From the NCBI GenBank assembly GCA_945873015.1, contig CAMCBY010000084.1, positions 1 through 11,312 of the forward strand: 11,312 nucleotides of DNA, in the 5' to 3' direction. This document shows positions 1-7,202 of this stretch, in pieces. The translations under genes and the position numbers were made by a program. The stretch's first letter is position 1. Every line of letters starts with the position of its first letter. The notes below the pieces were generated by a model. The model saw only the letters and a program-made list of their open reading frames with translations, had not been told where the DNA came from and ran no database searches. Source of the DNA: Klebsiella pneumoniae. Its GTDB lineage: Bacteria; Pseudomonadota; Gammaproteobacteria; Ga0077536.

Positions 1-333
1 GCCGGAAAAGCTCGCGAAATTGCTGGCGTAAGTCGCCACGCTGAGCTTTTTGAAAACCTCCATAAAGCGGGTCTTTTGCTCGTCGCTGGCGGCTTTCCAG
101 TAACGCCCCGTGACGATGCGGCAGATGGAGTCAAAATCGAAGGTCTCGACGACGACGGGCGCGAGCATCTCTTCGCGGCCCTTGAAACCCAGTGCTGAGC
201 CGCCGCTCATGGCGCCCAGCAATGACTCATGAAGTTTCTCGACGACGGCCTTGGCGGCGACATCGTCAACCGCAGCCGCCAGCCCGGACAGCAGCAGCAG
301 CGTGGCGGCCAGCAGCGATTTGAGCATTCTCAT
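1..333 (-). CDS. hpnM: HpnM-type MlaC/Ttg2D family lipid-binding protein (N-terminal part, cut by window edge)
   Basis: The reading frame opens at the ATG at 333-331 and runs off the left edge after 111 codons. The protein starts with a basic residue and a Leu/Ala-rich stretch ending around LAAAVDD (residues 3-22), a clear Sec signal peptide, so the product is periplasmic. The mature part has features of the MlaC/Ttg2D (toluene tolerance) fold: GFKGREEMLAPVV, then TFDFDSICRIVTGRYW and FKKLSVATYASNF. The wording resembles the hopanoid-associated HpnM subfamily more than general MlaC. Family knowledge says MlaC-like proteins carry phospholipids between membranes; HpnM is thought to do so for hopanoids, without firm biochemical proof. 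An AGGA ribosome-binding site lies at 346-343, 9 nt before the ATG. A second ATG two codons downstream (327-325) would also leave the signal peptide intact. It is the third gene after hpnH and hpnB in the same direction. A generic MlaC is the alternative. Confidence 0.85.
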   Translation of the reverse strand, partial: MRMLKSLLAATLLLLSGLAAAVDDVAAKAVVEKLHESLLGAMSGGSALGFKGREEMLAPVVVETFDFDSICRIVTGRYWKAASDEQKTRFMEVFKKLSVATYASNFASFSG

Positions 334-352
334 GGTGGTTAATCCTGTTGCT

Positions 353-378
353 GCCGCAGCCAGCACCGTGGCTGCGGC
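353..378. repeat. Perfect 10-bp inverted repeat (intercistronic hairpin) between hpnB and hpnM
   Basis: Arms GCCGCAGCCA (353-362) and TGGCTGCGGC (369-378) are perfect reverse complements around a 6-nt loop. In the minus-strand transcript this gives a strong GC-rich hairpin between the hpnB stop and the hpnM ribosome-binding site, ending 7 nt before the AGGA. No U-run follows, so it does not look like an intrinsic terminator. It may affect mRNA stability or the relative expression of hpnM; that role is inferred. Confidence 0.7.
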
Positions 379-384
379 GGGTGA

Positions 385-399
385 GCATCGGTTCGATGC
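385..399. repeat. Short perfect inverted repeat in the hpnB-hpnM spacer
   Basis: GCATCG (385-390) and CGATGC (394-399) flank a 3-nt centre. It is the second inverted repeat in the 107-bp spacer, 6 bp from the larger hairpin at 353-378. It is short enough to occur by chance in GC-rich DNA; its meaning depends on the neighbouring hairpin. Confidence 0.4.
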
Positions 400-440
400 G
401 GTTTACCAGCGAGCGACACCGTTAGCCTGAGCCCGGCAGT

Positions 441-1565
441 TCAGTCGCCCTGAATCTTGTCGTAGCTGCGGCTCTTCCAGCGGCTGCGTTCACCGCTCCA
501 ATAGCGCCACGCCGATGTCCAGGTCATGGCCAGGAACAGGCACGCGGCGATACTCAAGCTCGCGATCCACAGCGGGTTCAGAGAATAGAACCGAACTATC
601 GGTCGATAAGACCAGCTCATTGCGGCCAGCGCCACCAGTGCGGCGGCGAAAGTCGATGTTTGCCCGCTTATCAGTCCAAGCAACGGCGCGATAAAACTCA
701 AGCCCAGCATCGCAGTGCATACCGCGAGCAGCACATTGGAGTACCGCAATTGGGTGAACGCGGTTCGCGCCACCATGTTCCAGATGTTGCCCAGGGTCTC
801 GTATGGGCGAATTGCACGCACTTCGCGACTCAAGCCCAGCCAGGTGCGACCGCCGTGACGTTTGACGCTTTTGGCCAGCGTACAGTCGTCGATGATCGCG
901 CCGCGTAGTGATTCAAAACCGCCGATGGCGCGCAAGCTGTCGCTGCGCAGCAGCACGCAGCCACCGGCGGCCGCGGCTATCGGCGAACGCGGGCGATTGG
1001 ACAACGCGAACGGATAGATGAGTTTGAAGAAATAGATGAAGGGCGGCAGCAGCAGTTTTTCCCAGGCATTACCCATATGTAATGTCGCCATCACCGAGGC
1101 CAGTGACAAATCCTTGGCAAGCATGAGGTGCTTGAGGGCAGCGAGCGCCCGCGGTGCGAGTTCAATGTCGGCATCGAGCAGCAGGGTGTAAGGCGTTTCA
1201 ACCATGGCCGAGGCTTGATGCAGCGCCCACAGCTTGCCGCTCCAGCCGCTCGGCAATGGTGTGCCATCCAGCACTGTCAGGTGAGTGAGGCCGACGCTGC
1301 GCGCGACTTGGCCGGTGCCGTCGCTGCTCTGATCATCCACCAGCACGATGCGCGCGATGTTGCCCTGCGCATTCAAGGCGCGCAGCGTGTCAGCAATACA
1401 GCTTGCTTCGTCGCGAGCCGGGATCAAAACAGTCACGTCGCCGAGGTCGATGGCGTCGAGATCGGCAGGAATGATCAGCCGTTCAGCGGTCGACCACGGT
1501 CGCCACGGCAGGACCAGCACGGTCAGCCACAGCAGGGCGGACAGGGCCGTTGCGGTCAGAAGCAT
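441..1565 (-). CDS. hpnB: Hopene-associated glycosyltransferase HpnB (GT2 family, membrane-anchored)
   Basis: A 374-residue protein whose length and wording fit HpnB. It has an N-terminal membrane helix (residues 1-20), then a GT-A glycosyltransferase domain: VLIPARDEA (46-54), VLVDDQSSDGT (74-84), a conserved LPSGWSGKLWALHQ stretch (104-117), the metal-binding DAD (131-133), and the acceptor-side GAIIDDCTLA (222-231), whose aspartates are the likely catalytic site. QLRYS (272-276) takes the place of the QxxRW-type motif. Two to three C-terminal membrane helices follow (about 278-298, 303-317 and 332-349). The active site should face the cytoplasm. HpnB is found in many hopanoid loci but its sugar donor and product are not firmly established. 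The ATG at 1565-1563 has no clear Shine-Dalgarno and is preceded by an ATTC-type repeat; no other in-frame start is seen nearby, and the protein begins as expected for the family. It lies 66 bp after hpnH, so probably cotranscribed. Confidence 0.9.
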   Translation of the reverse strand: MLLTATALSALLWLTVLVLPWRPWSTAERLIIPADLDAIDLGDVTVLIPARDEASCIADTLRALNAQGNIARIVLVDDQSSDGTGQVARSVGLTHLTVLDGTPLPSGWSGKLWALHQASAMVETPYTLLLDADIELAPRALAALKHLMLAKDLSLASVMATLHMGNAWEKLLLPPFIYFFKLIYPFALSNRPRSPIAAAAGGCVLLRSDSLRAIGGFESLRGAIIDDCTLAKSVKRHGGRTWLGLSREVRAIRPYETLGNIWNMVARTAFTQLRYSNVLLAVCTAMLGLSFIAPLLGLISGQTSTFAAALVALAAMSWSYRPIVRFYSLNPLWIASLSIAACLFLAMTWTSAWRYWSGERSRWKSRSYDKIQGD

Positions 1566-1591
1566 GAATGAATGAAGGGCGGTGCCGAGCG

Positions 1592-1611
1592 CGCGCGCGA
1601 AGCGGCGCGCG
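1592..1611. repeat. GC-only hairpin in the hpnH-hpnB spacer
   Basis: CGCGCGC (1592-1598) and GCGCGCG (1605-1611) pair around a 6-nt loop in the 66-bp gap after hpnH. There is no T-run on the downstream (minus-strand) side, so an intrinsic terminator is unlikely. It could be an intercistronic RNA structure, or simply reflect alternating GC sequence. Confidence 0.4.
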
Positions 1612-1631
1612 GCGGCAAGATCAACTCAGAC

Positions 1632-2762
1632 TCAGGCGACGCGTTTTGAGCTGCAGCTCGCGCTGCCGCCGCTTTCGCCAGACGCAACCAAACGCGGTTT
1701 GGCGGCTTCTTCTTCGTAGGTGAAAGGCAGTTCAGGCGCCATCGGCCCGTCGGTACGAGGCCCGAACAATGCCACACGCGCCGCTTTGAGCGGGTGCGCG
1801 AAGGTGTCGTCGACCGCAGTCATCTCGTAGCCACAATGCATCATGCAATTGTCGCACTTGGGATTGCGGCCGGTGCCGTATTTCTCCCACGGGGTGTCAT
1901 CGATCAGTGATCTGTAGGTCGGGGCGTAACCTTCGCCGACCAACAGATAACAGGGCTTCTGCCAGCCGAATACATTACGCGTGACCGCGCCCCAGGGGGT
2001 GCATTCGTAAGTCTGATTGCCGGCCAGAAAGTCGAGATACATCGACGACTGGTTGTAACGCCATTTGCGACCACGGCCGAGACGGAAGATGTCGCGGAAC
2101 AGCTGCTTGCTGCGCTGACGGCCCATGAAGACGTCCTGCTGCGGGGCACGCTCGTAGTTATAGCCGGGAGCAATGGTCACGCCTTCGAGGCCGAGTTCCA
2201 TCATTTCGTCCATGAACTGCGCGACTTCCTCGGCGGTCTCGCCTTGGAACAGGGTGCAGTTGGCGGTCACGCGGAAGCCACGCGCAAGCGCCTTTTTGAT
2301 CACTTCAATACACTTGTCGAAGACACCCTGACGGCACACCGAGTTGTCGTGGCGCTCGCGGCCGCCGTCGAGGTGAATCGAGAAGGTCAGGTAGGGGCTG
2401 GGCTGGAACTCGTCCATCTTCTTGTCGAGCAAGAGTGCATTGGTGCACAGATAGACGAATTTCTTGCGCTCGATAAAACCTTCGGCGATACGCACGATGT
2501 CTTTATGGATGAGCGGCTCGCCGCCGGCTATCGACACGACCGGCGCGCCGCACTCGTCGATCGCATGCATGCAATCTTCGTACGACAGGCGTTTGTCGAG
2601 GATTTCATCAGGGTAGTCAATCTTGCCGCAACCTGCGCAGGCGAGGTTGCAACGGAACAGTGGTTCCAACATCAGCACCAGCGGATAACGCTTGTTACCT
2701 TTGAGCTTCTGCCCAACGATATATCGACCCACGCGATACTGCTGAATGAGAGGAACGCCCAT
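1632..2762 (-). CDS. hpnH: Radical SAM adenosyl-hopene synthase HpnH
   Basis: A 376-residue radical SAM enzyme. The cluster-binding CxxxCxxC is at C38, C42 and C45 (RCNLACAGCG), followed by the SAM-contacting GGEP at 80-83 and a TNALLLDKK stretch (107-115). A second cysteine group near the C-terminus, C303, C306 and C310 (CDNCMMHCGYE), may form an auxiliary site; this is inferred. The start MGVPLIQQYRVGRYIVGQKL is typical of HpnH. In characterised bacteria HpnH joins a 5'-deoxyadenosyl group to the C30 hopene diploptene, giving adenosylhopane, the first committed step to extended hopanoids such as bacteriohopanetetrol. HpnG, which acts next, is not in the window. The TGA stop is followed two codons later by a second in-frame TGA. 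An AGGG lies about 9 nt before the ATG. It heads the minus-strand hopanoid group and diverges from dxs. Confidence 0.96.
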   Translation of the reverse strand: MGVPLIQQYRVGRYIVGQKLKGNKRYPLVLMLEPLFRCNLACAGCGKIDYPDEILDKRLSYEDCMHAIDECGAPVVSIAGGEPLIHKDIVRIAEGFIERKKFVYLCTNALLLDKKMDEFQPSPYLTFSIHLDGGRERHDNSVCRQGVFDKCIEVIKKALARGFRVTANCTLFQGETAEEVAQFMDEMMELGLEGVTIAPGYNYERAPQQDVFMGRQRSKQLFRDIFRLGRGRKWRYNQSSMYLDFLAGNQTYECTPWGAVTRNVFGWQKPCYLLVGEGYAPTYRSLIDDTPWEKYGTGRNPKCDNCMMHCGYEMTAVDDTFAHPLKAARVALFGPRTDGPMAPELPFTYEEEAAKPRLVASGESGGSASCSSKRVA

Positions 2763-2777
2763 GCTTTAACCCTATAA

Positions 2778-2807
2778 AATAAACTGGAATTTCTTTTTGT
2801 GTTTCAA
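2778..2807 (-). promoter_or_regulatory. Candidate sigma70-like promoter for hpnH
   Basis: Read on the minus strand, TTGAAA (2807-2802) matches the -35 consensus at 5 of 6 positions and TTTATT (2783-2778) matches the -10 at 4 of 6, with an 18-nt spacer in an AT-rich stretch that stands out from the GC-rich surroundings. It would give a very short leader of roughly 10 nt, which would exclude or cut into the AGGG site, and this counts against it. The -35 lies within the left arm of the palindrome at 2797-2829. Confidence 0.3.
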
Positions 2808-2829
2808 ATAATTGCGGTTTGAAGCACAA
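2797..2829. promoter_or_regulatory. Interrupted palindrome upstream of hpnH, candidate operator
   Basis: TTGTGTTTCAAA (2797-2808) and TTTGAAGCACAA (2818-2829) are reverse complements at 11 of 12 positions, separated by 9 bp. It lies 35-67 bp before the hpnH ATG and covers the best candidate -35. The size and symmetry suit a dimeric DNA-binding regulator. The outer TGTG/CACA halves recall CRP, but the spacing is wrong for CRP. The regulator is unknown. The rest of the hpnH-dxs spacer (2830-2972) shows no convincing gene. Confidence 0.5.
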
Positions 2830-2972
2830 TGGCGCGCAACCATACTGTAATGGCGTTGGAAAGTACAGGCCCATGGTCGGAAACAGGCGCGTTGACGGGC
2901 ACGCAAAGCGACGCCAATCAGACCGAAGAAAATACGTGCCCGACGCGTCCGCTATACATTTCGAGTGCGCCT

Positions 2973-2989
2973 GCCTTGGCTTGCAAGGC
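2973..2989. repeat. Small inverted repeat overlapping the dxs -35 element
   Basis: GCCTTG (2973-2978) and CAAGGC (2984-2989) flank a 5-nt centre and overlap the proposed dxs -35 hexamer at 2981-2986. A repressor or activator could bind here, but a 6-bp repeat can arise by chance. Confidence 0.3.
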
Positions 2990-3009
2990 CTGCATGTGCT
3001 CCCCATAAT
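2981..3009 (+). promoter_or_regulatory. Probable sigma70 promoter for dxs
   Basis: TTGCAA (2981-2986; 4 of 6 to the -35 consensus), a 17-nt spacer, and CATAAT (3004-3009; 5 of 6 to the -10 consensus). Transcription would start near 3016, giving a leader of about 40 nt that contains the GGTGAG ribosome-binding site at 3039-3044. Spacing and position are ideal, but this is pattern matching only. Confidence 0.5.
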
Positions 3010-3056
3010 TCACGGCCCGCTGCCGGGTTGCCTGTATCGGTGAGAATCGACTCTCC

Positions 3057-4952
3057 ATGACACAAAGTTCCCATTACCCCTTACTCGACAAGATAGATCT
3101 CCCCGCTGATCTCCGCAGCTTGCCCGAGTACGCCCTGCCGCAGGTCGCCGCCGAAGTCCGCGCCTTTCTGCTGGAGTCGGTCAGTCAGAGCGGTGGCCAC
3201 TTCGCCGCAGGCTTAGGCTCCGTCGAACTCACCGTCGCCCTGCATTACTTGTTCAATACCCCTGAGGATCGCATCGTGTGGGACGTTGGCCACCAGGCCT
3301 ATCCGCACAAGATCCTGACCGGCCGCAAGGAGCGCCTGACGACCATCCGTAAGGCCAATGGTCTGGCGCCCTTCCCGAAACGCGAGGAGAGTGTTTACGA
3401 CACCTTCAGTGTCGGTCATTCGAGCACCTCCATCAGTGCTGCCCTCGGTATGGCCATCGCGGCCAAGCTGACCGGCTCCAACCGCCGCGCGGTGGCGGTG
3501 ATCGGTGATGGCGCCATGACCGCGGGTGTCGCTTTCGAGGCCTTGAACCACGCCGGTGATCTCGATACCGATCTGCTGGTCATCCTCAACGACAACAACA
3601 TGTCGATTTCGCCCAATGTCGGCGCCTTGTCCAACCGTTTCGCCCAGATCCTGTCGGGCAAGCTCTACACCACGGTGCGCGAAGGCAGCAAGAAAGTGCT
3701 GTCGCAGATGCCGTCGGTGTGGGAACTGGCACGTCGCGCCGAAGAGCACGTGAAGGGACTGATCGTGCCCGGCACCTTGTTTGAAGAGTTTGGCTTCAAT
3801 TACATCGGGCCCATCGACGGCCACGACATGGATGCGCTGTTACATACCTTGCGTAATGTGCAGCAACTGCGCGGGCCGCAACTGCTGCACGTCATCACCA
3901 AGAAGGGCAAGGGTTACGCGCCAGCCGAGGCCGACCCGGTCAAATATCATGGCGTCAGCCCCTTCGATCCGCAGCAGGGTATCGTCGCCACCGCTAAAAA
4001 AAGCGCGCTTAATTACAGCGATATCTTCGGCAACTGGGTGTGTGATATGGCGGCGCGTGACCGACGCCTGGTCGCGATCACGCCGGCCATGCGCGAGGGC
4101 TCGGGCCTGGTGCGTTTTGAGCGGGAATACCCGACGCGTTATTTTGACGTTGCGATCGCCGAGCAGCACAGCGTCAATGTCGCGGCTGGCATGGCCTGCG
4201 ACGGCTTGAAGCCGGTGGTCGCGATTTATTCGACTTTCCTTCAGCGTGGTTACGATCAAGTCATCCACGATGTCGCCAACCAGAATCTGCCGGTGCTGTT
4301 CGCACTCGATCGCGCAGGTCTGGTCGGTGCCGATGGGCCGACCCACAATGGCAGTTACGACATCTCCTTCATGCGCTGCCTGCCGAATATGACGGTGATG
4401 GCGCCATCGGACGAGAACGAATGCCGGCAGATGCTTTACACCGGTTTTACGCTCAGCGGACCGTCGGCCGTCCGTTATCCGCGCGGCACCGGGCCGGGCG
4501 TCGCCATCGAGGACGACATGCAGGCGCTGCCTGTCGGGCGCGCCGAGTTGCGTCGCCGCGGTCGCCGTGTGGCGGTGCTGGCGTTTGGCGTCATGCTGGC
4601 ACCGGCCTTGGAAGTCGCCGAGAAACTCGACCTGACGGTCGTCAACATGCGTTTCGTCAAACCCCTGGACGAGGCGATGGTGCTGGAGATGGCGCGCAGT
4701 CATGAGCTGCTGGTAACGATAGAAGAGAACGTCGTTGCGGGCGGGGCTGGCAGTGCGGTCAACGAGTGTCTGGCGGCCCACGGCGTGTCAGCCGCGGTCG
4801 CTAATTGTGGTCTGCCCGACAGACTCATTCAGCACGGTACGCGCGAAGAGATGTTGAGCGATGCCGGGCTCGACGCGCCGGGTTTCGAGCAGTTCGTGCG
4901 CAATCGCATCGCGAACCTCGATGCCGAAACGCCGGCAGCGCGTCGCGCCTGA
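3057..4952 (+). CDS. dxs: 1-deoxy-D-xylulose-5-phosphate synthase
   Basis: A 631-residue, full-length Dxs. It condenses pyruvate with glyceraldehyde 3-phosphate, using thiamine diphosphate, to make DXP, the entry point of the MEP isoprenoid pathway and also a precursor of thiamine and pyridoxal. Visible motifs are SGGHFAAGLGSVELTVALHY near the N-terminus, DVGHQAYPHKI, the ThDP/Mg signature GDGAMTAG (150-157) with NDNNMSIS (178-185), and AIAEQHSVNVAAG, where E369 is the catalytic glutamate equivalent to E. coli E370. The C-terminal transketolase-type domain is complete. The ATG at 3057 is preceded by GGTGAG at 12 nt; a small stem (GAGA 3042-3045 with TCTC 3052-3055) could mask it. It diverges from hpnH, so precursor supply sits beside hopanoid synthesis, and its stop is 7 bp from the end of the convergent phnW. 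Confidence 0.98.
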   Translation: MTQSSHYPLLDKIDLPADLRSLPEYALPQVAAEVRAFLLESVSQSGGHFAAGLGSVELTVALHYLFNTPEDRIVWDVGHQAYPHKILTGRKERLTTIRKANGLAPFPKREESVYDTFSVGHSSTSISAALGMAIAAKLTGSNRRAVAVIGDGAMTAGVAFEALNHAGDLDTDLLVILNDNNMSISPNVGALSNRFAQILSGKLYTTVREGSKKVLSQMPSVWELARRAEEHVKGLIVPGTLFEEFGFNYIGPIDGHDMDALLHTLRNVQQLRGPQLLHVITKKGKGYAPAEADPVKYHGVSPFDPQQGIVATAKKSALNYSDIFGNWVCDMAARDRRLVAITPAMREGSGLVRFEREYPTRYFDVAIAEQHSVNVAAGMACDGLKPVVAIYSTFLQRGYDQVIHDVANQNLPVLFALDRAGLVGADGPTHNGSYDISFMRCLPNMTVMAPSDENECRQMLYTGFTLSGPSAVRYPRGTGPGVAIEDDMQALPVGRAELRRRGRRVAVLAFGVMLAPALEVAEKLDLTVVNMRFVKPLDEAMVLEMARSHELLVTIEENVVAGGAGSAVNECLAAHGVSAAVANCGLPDRLIQHGTREEMLSDAGLDAPGFEQFVRNRIANLDAETPAARRA

Positions 4953-4959
4953 AACACGC

Positions 4960-6036
4960 TCAGTCCGATAATACGTCCTGGAAGGCCTGGCATAGCCGGG
5001 CCAAATCGTCGGCGCCAATATCGCCCATCGCTGAAATGCGGAATACGCGCTCCGACAACGCGCCTTGTCCTGCATAAATAATAAAACCACGCACTTTGAG
5101 TGCGTCGTGCAAAGCCGGATAGCTGCGACCTTCGGGCAACTCGAAAGCATGCAGCACGCAGGAGGTCTCGGCGTCCGGCAGCAACGCGCGCACATTCAGG
5201 CCCGCGAGCGTATTACGCACTTGTGCCATGCGCGACTGAAACAGTTGTTGTCGCGCCAGGTAACCGCCCGCTTCGAAAAATTCGTCCAGCGCCGCGTCCA
5301 GCGCATAGAAGGTCTGAACCGACTGCGTGAACGGGGTGCCGTGGGTATCCTGTTTCGCAAGATATTCGCGCAGGTCGAAATACACCGAACGTGAAACTGC
5401 CGCCGTTGCGAGCGCCGCGCGGTTGAGAATGACGAACGCGGTGCCCGGCACACCATGCAGACACTTGTTGGCGGTCGCGGCACAGGCATCGATGCCCCAC
5501 GCGTCGAATTCGAGATGTTCAGCACCGAAGCTGCTGACGCCGTCGAGCAGCAGGCGCGCGCCGGCCGCGCGACATAACGCCGCAAGCGGCGCGAGATCGT
5601 TCAAACGCCCGGTGGTGGTCTCGTGATGGACGACCGCCACATGGCTGTGGGGCGCGCTGCGCAGTGCCGATGCGATCGCGTCGAGATCGAGCGCCGCCCC
5701 CCACGCCGCACGCACGCGTGTGGTAGCAATGCCGTAGGTCTCGGCAATGCGGCTTATGCGCTCGCCGTACACACCGTTCTCGGCCACCAGCAGCCGCCCG
5801 CCTTGCGGCACCATGCTGGTGATCATCGCTTCTACTGCCGCCGTCCCAGAACCGGTCAGCAAGGTCGCCGCCCATTCGGCGCCAGGCAATGTATACACCG
5901 CCAGCAGTTTGTCGCGCAGACCGTCCTGCAGCGTCGCGAACTCCACTTCACGGTGACACAAGTCCGGCCCCGTCAGCGCCGCACGCACCCGCGCACTCAA
6001 GGTCACCGGCCCCGGATTGAGCAGGATGGTTCTCAT
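4960..6036 (-). CDS. phnW: 2-aminoethylphosphonate--pyruvate transaminase-type aminotransferase
   Basis: A 358-residue PLP-dependent class V aminotransferase of PhnW type. It begins MRTILLNPGPVTLS, and has the PLP phosphate-cup TGSGTAAVEA (61-70), HHETTTGRLN (137-146), D165 in LLLDGVSSFG (contacts the pyridine nitrogen), the Schiff-base lysine K191 in ATANKCLHGVPG, and R333 in VFRIS, the likely substrate-anion arginine. PhnW interconverts AEP plus pyruvate with phosphonoacetaldehyde plus alanine. It is best known from AEP degradation, but beside PEP mutase and phosphonopyruvate decarboxylase it most likely runs towards AEP. No phosphonatase (phnX) or C-P lyase gene is in the window. Its ATG overlaps the decarboxylase stop as ATGA (6036-6033), indicating translational coupling. 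It is the last gene of the operon, tail to tail with dxs. A related PLP enzyme acting on phosphonoacetaldehyde with another amino donor is possible. Confidence 0.93.
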   Translation of the reverse strand: MRTILLNPGPVTLSARVRAALTGPDLCHREVEFATLQDGLRDKLLAVYTLPGAEWAATLLTGSGTAAVEAMITSMVPQGGRLLVAENGVYGERISRIAETYGIATTRVRAAWGAALDLDAIASALRSAPHSHVAVVHHETTTGRLNDLAPLAALCRAAGARLLLDGVSSFGAEHLEFDAWGIDACAATANKCLHGVPGTAFVILNRAALATAAVSRSVYFDLREYLAKQDTHGTPFTQSVQTFYALDAALDEFFEAGGYLARQQLFQSRMAQVRNTLAGLNVRALLPDAETSCVLHAFELPEGRSYPALHDALKVRGFIIYAGQGALSERVFRISAMGDIGADDLARLCQAFQDVLSD

Positions 6037-7190
6037 GGCGCGCTACCGATGTGTTGCATGAGTCGTGCGCGCACGGCAGGCGGTGTGATGGCTGGTCGCG
6101 GCAGGTCGTCGCGGGCGCCGGTGGCGATTTTCATATGCAGGAAGGCACTGCCGCTATTGTCGCGGGCGGCGAGGAACTGGCCGAGTTCGCCGACCTCGTC
6201 GCTGCGCATCACATGGCCATAACCGCAAGCGGCGGCTATCGACGCAAAATCCGTACAGGCGCTCACCGTGGACTGCGCGCCGGTCGAGTCATGCGCTTCG
6301 TTATCGAGCACCACATGCATGAGATTGGCTGGATTGTAGGCGCCGAGCGTAGCGAGATTGCCCATACGCATGAGCGCCGCGCCGTCGCCGTCGATGACCA
6401 TCACGCGCAGATCGGGTCGCGCCAGCGCGAGGCCGAGCCCGACCGCCGAAGCACAGCCCATCGAACCGACCATGTAGAAATGCTGCGGGCGGTCGGCCAA
6501 CGCATACAACTCGCGGCCGGTGAAACCGGTAGTCGCAATCACCACCGTGCGATTATCGTCACTGTGAGCCAGCACCTGTTCGAGCGCCGCGCTGCGTGTG
6601 GCGCGCTGCGGTGACGGACGACTGTGGCCAGCTCCGCCGACAGCACTCATGGCGCGCGCTTGCGGCATCGCGCCGGCGGCCAAGGCGTATGCTTCGCAAG
6701 TACCTTTCTGCATGATCAGGGCATAGGGCTGGGAGTGACTCGCCATATGCTCGACGACGGCATCGAGCGTCGCTTCGATGGCCGTGACTTCGCGCGGAAA
6801 GCCCGCCCACGCAATGCCCATGGTGTCGAACAACTGCTCGGTGATGGTGCCCATCAAGGCATGTTGCGGTTCATCTGCGACACCCGGAGCGCCACGGTGC
6901 GTGCACACCACCAACACCGGAATGCCGAAGGTATAGGTCAGCGAAGTGAGCGGGCTGACCGCGTTGCCGAGGCCCGAGTTCTGCATCATGGCTACGGCGC
7001 GTCGTCCGCCCAGCCATGCGCCCGCCGCGATCGCGACCGCGTCGCCCTCGTTGGCCGCCGACAGATAACGCAAACCGTCAGCGCCGATGACAAAATTGAT
7101 GAAGGGCGTCAAGAACGAGCAGGGCACACCGGCGTAGACACTGAAGCCGCGCCGTTTGGCGGCATCGACAAAATCGCGCGCGTGGATCAT
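6033..7190 (-). CDS. ppd: Phosphonopyruvate decarboxylase
   Basis: A 385-residue thiamine-diphosphate enzyme. It decarboxylates 3-phosphonopyruvate to phosphonoacetaldehyde, the irreversible step that pulls the unfavourable PEP mutase reaction forward. The pyrimidine-binding half carries the conserved glutamate E48 in AANEGD and the family's QNSGLGNAVSPLTSL (70-84). The diphosphate-binding half has VGSMGCASAVGLGLAL and the ThDP/Mg motif IDGDGAALMRMGN (266-278) with N297. This arrangement separates it from Dxs and from longer acetolactate synthase-like enzymes; sulfopyruvate decarboxylase is the closest alternative, excluded by context. A GAGG Shine-Dalgarno (7204-7201) partly overlaps the TGA stop of the PEP mutase gene, 10 nt before the ATG, so the two genes are probably coupled. 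The downstream phnW overlaps by 4 nt. The symbol aepY is also used for this family. Confidence 0.95.
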   Translation of the reverse strand: MIHARDFVDAAKRRGFSVYAGVPCSFLTPFINFVIGADGLRYLSAANEGDAVAIAAGAWLGGRRAVAMMQNSGLGNAVSPLTSLTYTFGIPVLVVCTHRGAPGVADEPQHALMGTITEQLFDTMGIAWAGFPREVTAIEATLDAVVEHMASHSQPYALIMQKGTCEAYALAAGAMPQARAMSAVGGAGHSRPSPQRATRSAALEQVLAHSDDNRTVVIATTGFTGRELYALADRPQHFYMVGSMGCASAVGLGLALARPDLRVMVIDGDGAALMRMGNLATLGAYNPANLMHVVLDNEAHDSTGAQSTVSACTDFASIAAACGYGHVMRSDEVGELGQFLAARDNSGSAFLHMKIATGARDDLPRPAITPPAVRARLMQHIGSAP

Positions 7191-7202
7191 GCGGTGTTTT
7201 CC

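Noticed and set aside
1592..1611. GC hairpin after hpnH as an intrinsic terminator
   Set aside because: No U-run follows on the transcribed strand, and hpnB begins a short distance downstream in the same direction.
2797..2829. CRP/FNR binding site
   Set aside because: The TGTG/CACA halves are too far apart for the CRP TGTGA-N6-TCACA pattern, and there is no TTGAT-N4-ATCAA for FNR.
2695..3006. 103-codon minus-strand frame and a 74-codon plus-strand frame (2819-3043) in the hpnH-dxs spacer
   Set aside because: The first overlaps the start of hpnH in another frame and both overlap the promoter region; neither has a convincing ribosome-binding site or recognisable protein features.
3840..4781. 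313-codon minus-strand open frame within dxs
   Set aside because: It lies entirely opposite a full-length Dxs with catalytic motifs, and shows no domain or ribosome-binding site.
4960..7190. Phosphonate degradation operon
   Set aside because: PhnW alone would allow it, but PEP mutase and phosphonopyruvate decarboxylase point to synthesis, and no phosphonatase or C-P lyase gene is present in the window.
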